In this document: positions 51,422 through 59,917 of the stretch, in pieces
Layout of the letters: every line of letters begins with the position of its first letter
How positions within the stretch are numbered: the stretch's first letter is position 1
Program-made: the position numbers and the translations under genes
Source: Nodosilinea sp. FACHB-131
GTDB lineage: Bacteria; Cyanobacteriota; Cyanobacteriia; Phormidesmidales; Phormidesmidaceae
Direction of reading: 5' to 3'
Length of the DNA: 64,000 nucleotides
Assembly (NCBI RefSeq): GCF_014695395.1
Contig: NZ_JACJOF010000017.1
Coordinates: 1 to 64,000 of the forward strand
The notes under the pieces: generated by a model
The model's database searches: none
Seen by the model: only the letters and a program-made list of their open reading frames with translations
What the model was told of the DNA's origin: nothing

Positions 51422-54400
51422 ATGACCACCCCCTCCTCCTTTCCTAAGAGCAGCTTTAGCATCAGCGGGCTGGCGATTCGGCGGCACATTGGCACCCTGA
51501 TGCTGACGCTGACTGTTTTCGTGATGGGCTTTTTCATTACCTCTCAGCTGCCGGTAGACCTGCTGCCCTCCATCACCTACCCCCGCATTGGCCTGCGGGG
51601 CGACACGCCGGGTCTGTCGCCCGAGGTAGCCATCGACGAGGTGACTCGACCCCTAGAGGAAGCCCTGTCCGCCACCGAAGGCGTCGTTCAGGTGTTTTCG
51701 CAAACCCGAGAGGGGCAGGTCAGCATTGACCTCTATTTTGAGCCCGGCGGCAATATCGACCAGGCTCTCAACGACGCCACCGCCACCCTCAACCGTGCCC
51801 GCAGCACCCTGCCCGAAAACATCGAAACCCCGCGCCTGTTTAAGGCCGACCCCTCGCAGCTGCCGGTGTACGAAATGGCGCTCACCTCTGACCGGCTCAG
51901 CTCGCAAGAACTGCGTATTTTTGCCGAAGAAGAGCTGGCCCGAGAGCTTCAGCAGGTGCCTGGCGTCGCTAGCACCGATGTCTCTGGTGGTGTCAACGAG
52001 CAGGTGCAGGTGAACGTCGATCTGCGCCGCCTTCAGGCCGCAGGCATTGCTGTGACCGACATCCTCGACGCCCTGGAAGAGCGCAACCAGGATATCTCTG
52101 GCGGGCGGCTGCGGGGTGGCAGCGAAGAAAATCTCACTCGCCTAGTGGGACGGTTTGAGTCAGCGGATGAGCTGCAAAATATTTCCATTACCGTGCCGGA
52201 TACCGACCCGCCTCAGCAGGTCTACTTACAGGATGTTGCCACCGTCATTGATGGCACCGAAGAGCAGCGGGTCTTCGTCAATTTGAACGGTCAGCCCGCC
52301 GTCAAGGTGAGCATTCAAAAGCAGCCCGCCGCCAACACCATCGATGTCGTAGATGGGGTCAAGGCCAAGATAGAAGAAATGCGTCAGGCTGGCCAAGTGC
52401 CTGAGGGTATGAACACGGTTGCCACCCTCGACGAGTCACGGTTTATTCGCAACTCCATTAACAACGTGACCATGTCGGGGTTGAGCGGTGCTGCCCTAGC
52501 AGGGTTGGTAGTCCTCCTGTTTCTAGGTTCTCTGCGGCAAACCTTCATCATTCTCACCGCTATTCCCCTAGCCACGCTGATGGCCCTCATCTTGATGGGG
52601 CTGTTTGGGCTGTCGCTCAACGTGTTTAGCCTGGGGGGCTTGGCTCTGGGCGTTGGCATCGTGGTGGATAACTCCATTGTCATGCTAGAGAATATGGCCA
52701 AACGGGCCGAAGAACTGGAAAAATCTCGCCAGGAAGGTGGCTACAGCGTTCGTGAGGCGATTTTTCAGGCCGAAGCCAGCAGCCAAGAGTTAGAAAGCGC
52801 TCTGTTTGCCTCTACTATCACCAACCTGGTAGCAGTGCTACCCTTTTTGCTGATTGGCGGCTTCATTGCGCTCATCTTCAACGAGCTGATTTTGACTGTT
52901 AGCTTCTCCGTTGCCGCGTCTCTGGTGGTGGGTCTGACCGTCGTGCCCGCTCTAGCCGCACGACTGATTATGGGTCGGCCAACGCGATCGCTGCAAAGCT
53001 GGGGGCCATTCCGCTGGTTTAACAACCGCTTAGAGGGCGTTACCATCGGTTACGGTCGCTTACTCAGCCGCGTCATTCAGAACAAGATTTTAGTCATTGC
53101 TGTGGTGCTACTAGTCTTTGGCGGCGGTAGTCTTTGGATGGTAGGCCAGATTCCCCAAGAAATTTTGCCCCGCATTAGCACTGGCCAGGCCCGGGTCAAC
53201 GCTCGCCTACCCGCTGGCACCTCCGTCGAAGATAACCGACGGGTTATGCAAGCCGTTGATGAAGTGCTGCTAGCCCAGCCCGAAACCGATTATGTATTTA
53301 CCACCGCTGGCGGTTCTCTGTTTGGCAGCAGCACCAGCGAAAATACCCTGCGGGGCAGCAGCACTATTACCCTCAAGCCCGGCACCGATACCGTGGCCTA
53401 TGTGGAGCGGGTCAATGGAGAGCTAAGCGGTCTTCCCCTGGTGGATACCCGCATTAACGTTAACCCTGAATCGGTTCGGGGTCTGGTCCTGAGCAACTCT
53501 CCAGTGCGCTCTGACCTAGATGTCGGCCTCCAAGGCAATGATAGCGAGGCTTTACTTGAGGCCGGTCAGCAGGTGGTTGCTGCCCTGGGTGAGCGGGCTA
53601 CCCTGGCCCGCTTTCGTCCCGAAGGCGAAGAACCCCAGGAGGAAGTACGCATTCTGCCCGACTGGGCTCGGGCTGCTGACCTAGGCCTCTCGGCCGCAGA
53701 TATTGGGGCTACTATTCAAACTGCCCTAAACGGCTCGGTGCCCACTCAGCTTCAGCGAGGCGATCGCCTAGTGGATGTGCAAGTGCAGATCGAGCCCGGC
53801 AGCGTGCAGCAGTCGTCTCAGCTGCTCGACATTCCGCTCTTTACCGATGGTGGTCAGCGCATTCAGCTGGGTGATATTGCCACGGTTGGTCTGGGGCCAG
53901 CGCCGGGCGAAATCCAGCGCATCAACCGGCGGCAGGTTTACCTGATTGGGGGCGACTTAGCTGAGGGGGCTAGCCTAGGGGCAGCCCTGGCTGAGGCGCA
54001 GGCCATTCTTGCAGACATCGATCTGCCTGAGGGCGTGTCTGTGCTGCCGAGTTCTGCCGCCGCAACCAACAGTGAACTACAGAAATCTTTGGTGGTGCTC
54101 GGTGCCCTCGCCGCTTTCCTGGTGTTTGTGGTGATGGCAGTGCAGTACAACTCGCTGATTGACCCGCTAGTGATTATGCTTACCGTGCCCCTGGCTCTAG
54201 CTGGGGGGATTTTGGGTCTCTATGTAACCCAGACGGCGATCGGGGCCACGGTAGTGGTGGGTGCGGTACTGCTGGTGGGCATTGTGGTTAACAACGCCAT
54301 CATTATGGTGGAGCTGGCTAATCAAATCTATGAGGCCACTGGTTGCTCGCGCGAAGAGGCCATTCTACGCGCGGCTCCCCATCGTCTGCGCCCTATCTTA

Positions 54401-54649
54401 ATGACCACATGCACTACGGTACTGGGGCTGTTTCCCTTGGCCCTAGGTATTGGTGAGGGAGCGGAGTTTCTGCAACCCTTGGGCGTTGTGGTGTTTTCGG
54501 GCTTATCGCTAGCCACAGTACTGACGCTGTTTATCATTCCCTGCTTCTACACCCTGCTCCATGGCGGGTTTGGTTCAGGTGGCAAACGCGCGATCGCCGA
54601 AGACGATTCGATTGAGCCGGTGGATTCGCCTGAAGTTCTTCGGTCCTAG
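51422..54649 (+). CDS. RND efflux transporter permease (AcrB/HAE1-type)
   Basis: A 1075-residue pump with 12 hydrophobic helices in two halves. The first helix LMLTLTVFVMGFFITSQLP is followed by porter-domain sequence. The proton-relay block GVGIVVDNSIVMLENM (Asp) lies in TM4 and matching GIVVNNAIIMVEL in TM10, where the Asp is replaced by Asn, as is usual. Porter repeats (TRPLEEALSATEGV; RATLARFRPEG) are clear. With the adaptor it would export drugs, lipids or other hydrophobic compounds. A perfect terminator follows. Confidence 0.95.
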   Translation: MTTPSSFPKSSFSISGLAIRRHIGTLMLTLTVFVMGFFITSQLPVDLLPSITYPRIGLRGDTPGLSPEVAIDEVTRPLEEALSATEGVVQVFSQTREGQVSIDLYFEPGGNIDQALNDATATLNRARSTLPENIETPRLFKADPSQLPVYEMALTSDRLSSQELRIFAEEELARELQQVPGVASTDVSGGVNEQVQVNVDLRRLQAAGIAVTDILDALEERNQDISGGRLRGGSEENLTRLVGRFESADELQNISITVPDTDPPQQVYLQDVATVIDGTEEQRVFVNLNGQPAVKVSIQKQPAANTIDVVDGVKAKIEEMRQAGQVPEGMNTVATLDESRFIRNSINNVTMSGLSGAALAGLVVLLFLGSLRQTFIILTAIPLATLMALILMGLFGLSLNVFSLGGLALGVGIVVDNSIVMLENMAKRAEELEKSRQEGGYSVREAIFQAEASSQELESALFASTITNLVAVLPFLLIGGFIALIFNELILTVSFSVAASLVVGLTVVPALAARLIMGRPTRSLQSWGPFRWFNNRLEGVTIGYGRLLSRVIQNKILVIAVVLLVFGGGSLWMVGQIPQEILPRISTGQARVNARLPAGTSVEDNRRVMQAVDEVLLAQPETDYVFTTAGGSLFGSSTSENTLRGSSTITLKPGTDTVAYVERVNGELSGLPLVDTRINVNPESVRGLVLSNSPVRSDLDVGLQGNDSEALLEAGQQVVAALGERATLARFRPEGEEPQEEVRILPDWARAADLGLSAADIGATIQTALNGSVPTQLQRGDRLVDVQVQIEPGSVQQSSQLLDIPLFTDGGQRIQLGDIATVGLGPAPGEIQRINRRQVYLIGGDLAEGASLGAALAEAQAILADIDLPEGVSVLPSSAAATNSELQKSLVVLGALAAFLVFVVMAVQYNSLIDPLVIMLTVPLALAGGILGLYVTQTAIGATVVVGAVLLVGIVVNNAIIMVELANQIYEATGCSREEAILRAAPHRLRPILMTTCTTVLGLFPLALGIGEGAEFLQPLGVVVFSGLSLATVLTLFIIPCFYTLLHGGFGSGGKRAIAEDDSIEPVDSPEVLRS

Positions 54650-54671
54650 ATACCAAGACTTTCTACCGTTG

Positions 54672-54714
54672 AACACAAAGCCCCACCTAGTGAGCTGGGT
54701 GGGGCTTTGTGTTT
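54672..54714 (+). terminator. Rho-independent terminator of the RND operon
   Basis: AACACAAAGCCCCACC (54672-54687) and GGTGGGGCTTTGTGTT (54698-54713) are a perfect 16-bp stem with a 10-base loop. The T-rich end is part of the stem, so it can act on both strands between convergent genes. Confidence 0.9.
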
Positions 54715-54777
54715 AGCCGTCTATTTGAGGCTAGGATATGCCGCTGAGTGAGCCTTGCTCAGCCGAGAGTTCCAGTT

Positions 54778-55983
54778 TCAGTCGGTGTTGATCATGCCCT
54801 CTTCGGGGTTAATTAGCCGCCAGAGCTTTTGCTTGATCTGAGTGTCAAAGACTTCCCACTTAAGCCGGTTGAACTCCGAGTTTTCGTAAAAGCCCGACAA
54901 AAAGCCTACCGGAATTTCAAAGCCCCCGGCCATCGATCGCCCGCCGCCAAAGAAGCGGCCCTCGCTGTCTTGGCCAAAGGCTTCTTTGATAAACTCGTCG
55001 GGGTCGAGGGTGATTTTGCTGGTGCGCAGCGAGCCAATCACCACCTCGCGCTCTTCATCCTCGTCGTGGACAATGCCGTAGACCACGGCAGTATGCACGT
55101 TTTCTTCAGTGACCAGAAAGTCTGCTGCTTGAGGAATGGCGTCGCGGTCGTCGTAGCGCAGGTAGCCGACCCCGGCGATAGAGACGTTGTTTTGCACTTT
55201 GCGGTTGCGCAGCGATCGCTCGATCACGTCCATCACCCGCTTTGAGCGCGAGGCTTGCAGCACCGCACTCAGCAGTTGACCATCGTAAAACTGGCTCAGA
55301 TAGGCCGCCGCCATAAAGTCGCTAGCCCCAGCATGCATCAGCTGGTTGGTGTCGGCTCGCAGCCCGTGCATGAGAGCAGTGGCGCACTTGGTGTGTTTGC
55401 TGTTGTTGCGATCGAGGTTCAGCAGCCCCTGCTGCAAATACTGAGTGAGAATGGTGGCCGTGGCCCGAATGTGGGGCCGCAGATCGACATATTCTGCGTC
55501 GAGCTTAGACTGGGGGGCGTGGTGATCGATCACCAGCACCAGGGGCAGCCCACCCTCCCGCAGGTGTTCGTAGAGCTGGCTCGTCGTTCCTTGGTTATCT
55601 ACCAGCACCAGCCCCTGGTAGTCGGCCAGGCTAGCCCCATCGGCAGCGGTCAGCCAGCGACGGGCAGGCAGACCCGTGAGCCGGACGAGGGCAATATTTT
55701 CCTGGTGGCTGAGGGTGCCCGCGTAGACAATGTCGCACTCGATTTTGTAGTTGCTGGCAATCAGCTTGTAGGCCCAGGCCGACGACAGCGCATCGGGGTC
55801 AGGAAAGTCTTGCAGCAGCACTAGGTGGCGATCGCCGCGATGCTTCTCCAGCAGCCGACGCACCGCCAGTACCGGATCCTCGGAGTCGCTGTCGTTTTCG
55901 GGGCGGGGCACAAGAGAAATCATCCCGCTGCCGTTAGAAAAGTTGGCTTCAGCGGTCTCGGAGTCTATATTGAATGTCATCAT
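54778..55983 (-). CDS. DHH-family phosphoesterase (NrnA-like)
   Basis: A 401-residue protein of the DHH/DHHA1 superfamily. LLQDFPDPDALSSAWAYKL carries the first metal Asp residues (the usual leading His is not seen). GLVLVDNQG and VLVIDHHAPQ (DHH) follow. The C-terminal DHHA1 domain has GGGRSMAGGFEIPVGFLSG. Relatives degrade nanoRNA, pAp or cyclic dinucleotides. The ATG at 55983 has AGGA 7 bases ahead and replaces an upstream TTG. Convergent with the RND operon. Exact substrate unknown. Confidence 0.88.
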   Translation of the reverse strand: MMTFNIDSETAEANFSNGSGMISLVPRPENDSDSEDPVLAVRRLLEKHRGDRHLVLLQDFPDPDALSSAWAYKLIASNYKIECDIVYAGTLSHQENIALVRLTGLPARRWLTAADGASLADYQGLVLVDNQGTTSQLYEHLREGGLPLVLVIDHHAPQSKLDAEYVDLRPHIRATATILTQYLQQGLLNLDRNNSKHTKCATALMHGLRADTNQLMHAGASDFMAAAYLSQFYDGQLLSAVLQASRSKRVMDVIERSLRNRKVQNNVSIAGVGYLRYDDRDAIPQAADFLVTEENVHTAVVYGIVHDEDEEREVVIGSLRTSKITLDPDEFIKEAFGQDSEGRFFGGGRSMAGGFEIPVGFLSGFYENSEFNRLKWEVFDTQIKQKLWRLINPEEGMINTD

Positions 55984-56267
55984 GGGCAATTCCTTGTGCG
56001 ACAGCGCGCTCGATGGTAGTTAGACATAGCCCCTTAGTGCAAAGACAAGGGATCGACCTCAACGGCGTTAGGGGAGCTAACGTCAACCCGCTTGGCTCAC
56101 CATCGTCTTGATTCAAAAGCGCTGTCAATAGCGCTGCGGCCCTATTTCATTATCGCAAATTGCAGCGGAACTGCTAGAGTCACCCGATAGAGTCTTGTGC
56201 TAACGGTTGTTAGACTGTGGGATTTCACATTTTCATGACCCTGAGGCCGCACCTCAAAGGATGAATC

Positions 56268-56300
56268 TAGCCGATGGCTTCGACGCTACACCATCGGCTA
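56268..56300. other. Stem-loop downstream of the HNH gene
   Basis: TAGCCGATGG (56268-56277) and CCATCGGCTA (56291-56300) pair perfectly around 13 bases. It lies just past the HNH stop. No T-run follows in either direction, so termination is possible but not shown. Confidence 0.45.
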
Positions 56301-56312
56301 CTCTTAGCGCAG

Positions 56313-56813
56313 TCATGAGATGCCAATAACGTACTTCTTCCACTCCTGATGTACGCCGCTGTGAATTTGCCGCGTCACCTCAAAGTAGAGGCTGCTGTGG
56401 GGCTTACGGGGTTGGCTAAAGAGCGGCATGTTGGCCTCCCGCGGGGTGCGGTTGCCCTTTTTCACGTTGCAGCGGACGCAGGCGGCCACCATATTTTCCC
56501 AGGTGTCGCCGCCGCCGCGCGATCGAGGTATCACGTGGTCGAGGGTAAGCCCATCGCCGCTGTAGGCGCAGTACTGGCAGGTGTGGTTGTCGCGCTGGAG
56601 TAAGTTGCGCCGAGTGAGTGGTATATCTTTATAGGGCACCCGCACGTAATGGCGCAGCCGTATTACCGTCGGCAGCGGAAAATCGGCGTAGACAAACTTG
56701 CCGTTATGCTCAACCCGCTCCGCCTTACCTTTGATAATAAGGACGACAGCCCGACGCCAGCTCGTAATGTTGAGCGGTTCATAGGAGGCGTTAAGCACCA
56801 GAACCTTACCCAT
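56313..56813 (-). CDS. HNH endonuclease
   Basis: A 166-residue HNH protein. The N-terminal VLVLNASYEPLNITSWRRAVVLIIKGKAE and LPTVIRLRHYVRVPYK are typical of a host HNH family widespread in bacteria. The nuclease core is CQYCAYSGDGLTLDHVIPRSRGGGDTWENMVAACVRCNVKKGNRTP, with two CxxC zinc pairs and the catalytic DH. Role unknown; DNA repair or housekeeping is more likely than a homing nuclease, because it is a stand-alone gene without intron or intein traces. Confidence 0.9.
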   Translation of the reverse strand: MGKVLVLNASYEPLNITSWRRAVVLIIKGKAERVEHNGKFVYADFPLPTVIRLRHYVRVPYKDIPLTRRNLLQRDNHTCQYCAYSGDGLTLDHVIPRSRGGGDTWENMVAACVRCNVKKGNRTPREANMPLFSQPRKPHSSLYFEVTRQIHSGVHQEWKKYVIGIS

Positions 56814-56995
56814 TCGAATGCGTGGATAATTGGCTAAAGAATATTTGGATTGATGTTAGCACAGAAGCTAAATTGAGGTTTTTGACCTTTGATAGACTGG
56901 CCTGGAATCAGCGTCTTGGCGTAGCGTTGGCACATCTGGTGGCCAATTCTGGCGCTATGATGAGGCGCTAGCCCCGGTGGTGAAGGAGGAACACA

Positions 56996-58192
56996 ATGCT
57001 GAATTGGGATCACACTCCAAGCCTGGAACCCATGCGCTGCTGTCGTGCCTGGGTTGAGATCAACCTGGCGGCGCTGCGCCACAATGTGCGCCAGTTTAAG
57101 GGGCTGCTGCCTGCCACCACCCAGCTCATGGCCGTGGTGAAGGCCGATGCCTACGGCCACGGCGCTGTCGCCGTTGCCCAAACGGCACTGCAAGCGGGAG
57201 CCGCCTGGCTGGGCGTGGCCACCGTCCCCGAGGGAATTGAGCTGCGGGCCGCAGGCATTCAGGCCCCAGTTTTGGTCATGGGAGCGGTCAACAGCACCGA
57301 AGAAATGCAGGCGATCGCCCACTGGCGGCTTCAGCCCACCCTAGTAAACCCCAAGCAAGCCCTTGTCTTCTCCGACACGCTCTCCGGGCAAGCTGCGTCT
57401 CGTCCAGTAGGCGTTCACCTCAAGATCGACACTGGCATGACCCGCCTAGGGTTTCCCTGGGCTGAGGCTGTGGACTTTGCCCGGTTTGTGCGGCAGTTGC
57501 CCCACCTCAAAATTGACAGCCTCTACTCTCACTTGGCCACCGCCGATAGCCCCGACCCCACCATTATGCAGCAGCAGCAGCAGCGGTTTAGGGCGGCGCT
57601 GGGGCACCTTCAACAGCAGCAGTTGCTCCCTCCCCGGCTGCACTTGGCCAACACCGCCGCCACCCTGGCTGACCCCGCCCTACACTACGACCTGGTGCGA
57701 GTTGGTCTCGGGCTCTATGGCCTCTACCCAGCTCCTCATTTGCGATCGCGGCTCGACCTACAGCCGGTTATGCAGGTCAAAGCCCGGATCACCCATCTCA
57801 AGGACGTGCCCGCCGGCACTGGCGTCAGCTATGGCCATCAATACGTGTGCGATCGCCCCCTCCGCCTAGCGGTGGTCGGCATTGGCTACGCTGACGGGGT
57901 GCCGCGGGTGCTCTCCAACCGGCTACAGGTGATGGTCAAAGGCCGCCTCGCTCAACAAATTGGCGCCATCACCATGGATCAGCTCATGCTGGATGTCAGC
58001 GACATCCCCAGCCTGCAAGAGGGCGATGTCGTTACCCTCCTCGGCCATGACGGGCACCACATCGTTGGCCCCGACGATTGGGCTGCTATGGCCAACACCA
58101 TCAGCTGGGAAATTCTCTGTGGCTTTAAGCACCGTCTGCCCCGCATCGCCGTAGAGCAGCCCCTAGCAGCCTCTACAGCTATTCAGAGCTAG
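56996..58192 (+). CDS. alr: Alanine racemase
   Basis: A 398-residue PLP enzyme making D-alanine for peptidoglycan. WVEINLAALRHNVRQF leads to the PLP lysine in AVVKADAYGHGAV (about 45). The conserved Arg/substrate block HLKIDTGMTRLGFPW, the phosphate-binding RVGLGLYGLYP and the catalytic Tyr in GTGVSYGHQYVC are present. C-terminal GDVVTLLGHDG and EILCGFKHRLPRI are standard. GAAGGAGG fixes the ATG. Convergent with the peroxiredoxin-like gene, whose stop begins at the next base. Confidence 0.95.
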   Translation: MLNWDHTPSLEPMRCCRAWVEINLAALRHNVRQFKGLLPATTQLMAVVKADAYGHGAVAVAQTALQAGAAWLGVATVPEGIELRAAGIQAPVLVMGAVNSTEEMQAIAHWRLQPTLVNPKQALVFSDTLSGQAASRPVGVHLKIDTGMTRLGFPWAEAVDFARFVRQLPHLKIDSLYSHLATADSPDPTIMQQQQQRFRAALGHLQQQQLLPPRLHLANTAATLADPALHYDLVRVGLGLYGLYPAPHLRSRLDLQPVMQVKARITHLKDVPAGTGVSYGHQYVCDRPLRLAVVGIGYADGVPRVLSNRLQVMVKGRLAQQIGAITMDQLMLDVSDIPSLQEGDVVTLLGHDGHHIVGPDDWAAMANTISWEILCGFKHRLPRIAVEQPLAASTAIQS

Positions 58193-58729
58193 CTAAAGCC
58201 TACTTAAGGCAGCTAGCAGTGTTTCTGGCGATGTAGTGGGGTGCAGCAGCGAAAATAGGTGGCAGTAACGCAGTCTTCCCTGAGCGTCTAGCACAAACTG
58301 CGCCGGCAGGGGTGCTCCCAGCGCTTGCCCAGTGTGGTAAGCGCGAAAGCTTGCTCCCGTAGGGTCACACAGCAGCGGCAATCTTAAGCTCAGATCGTCT
58401 ACCGCCGCCTGAGCTTGACGCTGGGGCTGATGGCCGATCGCCAACACTTCGGCCCCAGCGTTGCGAAACTGGTCGTAGGCCTGACTGAATGCCACCAGCG
58501 AGGCGTACCGCTGAGGGCTGTAGGCTATCTCCGCCAGGAGGCGGGAAAAGAGCAAGACCACTGGCTGTTTACCGCGCCAGTTAGCCAGACGCACGGTGCG
58601 CTGGTAGGTGACATCCCACAGGGCAAAGTCGGGGCATATCTGGCCGAGGGGCAGACCTAAGTGAGGGGGCAACGGCAGCCAATAGCGCCAGGGAGTAGCC
58701 TGGTCTGGCAGTGGCGCGATCGGAGTCAT
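58193..58729 (-). CDS. Peroxiredoxin-like (AhpC/TSA-fold) protein lacking the peroxidatic cysteine
   Basis: About 178 residues of the thioredoxin/AhpC fold: GQICPDFALWDVTYQRTVRLANWRGKQPVVLLFSR, then LLAEIAYSPQRYASLVAFSQAYDQFRNAGAEVLAIGHQP and LPLLCDPTGASFRAYHTG, ending PAQFVLDAQGRLRYCHLF. In active relatives a Cys (TxxC or CxxC) follows the LLFSR strand; here the site reads AEIAYSPQ, so no catalytic Cys is present. The three remaining Cys are elsewhere. It may be a non-catalytic partner or a decayed enzyme. The ATG at 58729 is preferred to a TTG at 58747. A true 2-Cys peroxiredoxin gene is next upstream. Confidence 0.8.
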   Translation of the reverse strand: MTPIAPLPDQATPWRYWLPLPPHLGLPLGQICPDFALWDVTYQRTVRLANWRGKQPVVLLFSRLLAEIAYSPQRYASLVAFSQAYDQFRNAGAEVLAIGHQPQRQAQAAVDDLSLRLPLLCDPTGASFRAYHTGQALGAPLPAQFVLDAQGRLRYCHLFSLLHPTTSPETLLAALSRL

Positions 58730-58770
58730 CAGGCCAAAAAATGACAATACAACAGCGGCATAGCAGGGTC

Positions 58771-58850
58771 GATTCGCGGAGCGTAAAGCCTATGGCATCC
58801 AGAAACGGGAACCGACTTGAAACAAGTATCCGTGCCGGAATCGCTATGGG
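58771..58850. repeat. Dispersed GATTCGCGnAGCGTAAAGCC repeat, copy 2
   Basis: GATTCGCGGAGCGTAAAGCC begins a stretch that matches 36896-36979, including AGAAACGGGAACC. It fills the gap between the two peroxiredoxin-fold genes. Confidence 0.8.
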
Positions 58851-58854
58851 GTCG

Positions 58855-59460
58855 CTAGACCCCAGCAAAAAATTCCCGTGCCTTGATGGGGTCAGGGATC
58901 ATGGTTTTATTCCCAGGTTGCCAGTCAACCGGGCAAACTTCATCGGGGTTAGCCTGCACATGCTGGATAGCCTGTAAGACTCGCAGGGTTTCATCGACTT
59001 TACGGCCAAAGGCCAGGTTGTTGATGGTGGCGTGCTGGAGTACCCCATCGCGATCGATGATGAACAATCCCCGCAGCGCTACCCCACTATCGGGGTCCAG
59101 CACGTTGTAGGCAGCGCTAATGTCTTTTTTGATGTCGGATACCAGAGGGTAATTGAGGTCCCCTACTCCGCCTAACTTACGCTCAGTCTGGATCCATGCT
59201 AAGTGGGCAAATTCGCTGTCTACGGAGATGCCTAAAATCTCGGTGTTAAGAGCCTTAAACTCACCGTAGCGATCGCTAAAGGCAGCAATCTCTGTGGGGC
59301 AAACAAAAGTAAAGTCAAGGGGGTAAAAAAATAGGACCACATATCGGCCCCGGTAGTCGGATAGCTTAACAATCTTGAAGTTCTGATCGACTACGGCGGT
59401 GGCACTGAAGTCAGGCGCCATTTGGCCAACCCGCAAACAGTCATCTCTCATCTCAGGCAT
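58855..59460 (-). CDS. Typical 2-Cys peroxiredoxin
   Basis: A 201-residue thiol peroxidase. The peroxidatic Cys is in [13 protein letters not shown] (about residue 54) and the resolving Cys in [12 protein letters not shown] (about 176). The GG(V/L)G motif ([12 protein letters not shown]) and a C-terminal tail ([11 protein letters not shown]) resemble sensitive typical 2-Cys enzymes, though the tail lacks the YF motif. It removes peroxides using thioredoxin. GAGG lies 10 bases ahead of the ATG. A perfect 17-nt palindrome lies just upstream and may be an operator. Confidence 0.95.
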   Translation of the reverse strand: MPEMRDDCLRVGQMAPDFSATAVVDQNFKIVKLSDYRGRYVVLFFYPLDFTFVCPTEIAAFSDRYGEFKALNTEILGISVDSEFAHLAWIQTERKLGGVGDLNYPLVSDIKKDISAAYNVLDPDSGVALRGLFIIDRDGVLQHATINNLAFGRKVDETLRVLQAIQHVQANPDEVCPVDWQPGNKTMIPDPIKAREFFAGV

Positions 59461-59495
59461 GGACTCATTTCCTCAAGGTCTTACCGCCGTTGCGC

Positions 59496-59512
59496 AGTAC
59501 TATCATAGTACT
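59496..59512. promoter_or_regulatory. 17-nt perfect palindrome upstream of 2-Cys peroxiredoxin
   Basis: AGTACTAT-C-ATAGTACT, centred 44 bases ahead of the peroxiredoxin start. The TACT...AGTA half-sites around a single C recur as TACT-C-AGTA ahead of the Fur-family gene (20918-20926). A metal- or peroxide-regulator site is inferred. Confidence 0.5.
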
Positions 59513-59667
59513 TTGGCCAGAGAAACCCCCCCTAGCGTCCTTGTCCGCTCTCGGCTTTACCTTACCTACAGAGTGCTAGAGCCTTTCGACGCGTCACTCC
59601 AAACGAACCTTAACTAGAAAGAGGCTAGACCAAGCGCTTGCCGAACAGATTGTTGAACCGTTAAGAA

Positions 59668-59739
59668 TGGCTCAGGCGGGATTTGAACCTGCGACCAAGG
59701 GCTTATGAGTCCCCTGCTCTACCACTGAGCTACTGAGCC
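59668..59739 (-). tRNA. tRNA-Met (CAT), elongator type
   Basis: Read leftwards, a complete cloverleaf is visible: acceptor GGCTCAG/CTGAGCC, D-stem GCTC/GAGC, anticodon loop CTCATAA with anticodon CAT, and the T-loop TTCAAAT with A as discriminator. The 3' CCA is not encoded. The anticodon stem GGGGA/GCCCT has one A-G mismatch at its base, and the T-stem has one A-C mismatch. A CAT anticodon could also be a lysidine-modified tRNA-Ile, but the sequence resembles elongator Met. Confidence 0.88.
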
Positions 59740-59860
59740 GTAGCATCGATTTTCCTTACCTAGGGCATAGCCCTATCAGTCAACCAACAGTTAATGAATC
59801 TATCACAGAACTAGTCAACACACCAAGCATATCCAGCATTTTTTTGATAGAAAATATTCT

Positions 59861-59896
59861 ACAAAAAGCGGGCCAGCAGCAATGCCGGCCCGCTTT
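59861..59896 (-). terminator. Rho-independent terminator of the LysM/M23 gene
   Basis: AAAGCGGGCC (59865-59874) pairs exactly with GGCCCGCTTT (59887-59896). Read leftwards, the stem ends CTTTTTGT. It lies just past the stop of the peptidase gene and ahead of the tRNA. Confidence 0.85.
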
Positions 59897-59917
59897 AATA
59901 AACTGTAGCTAAACCGT

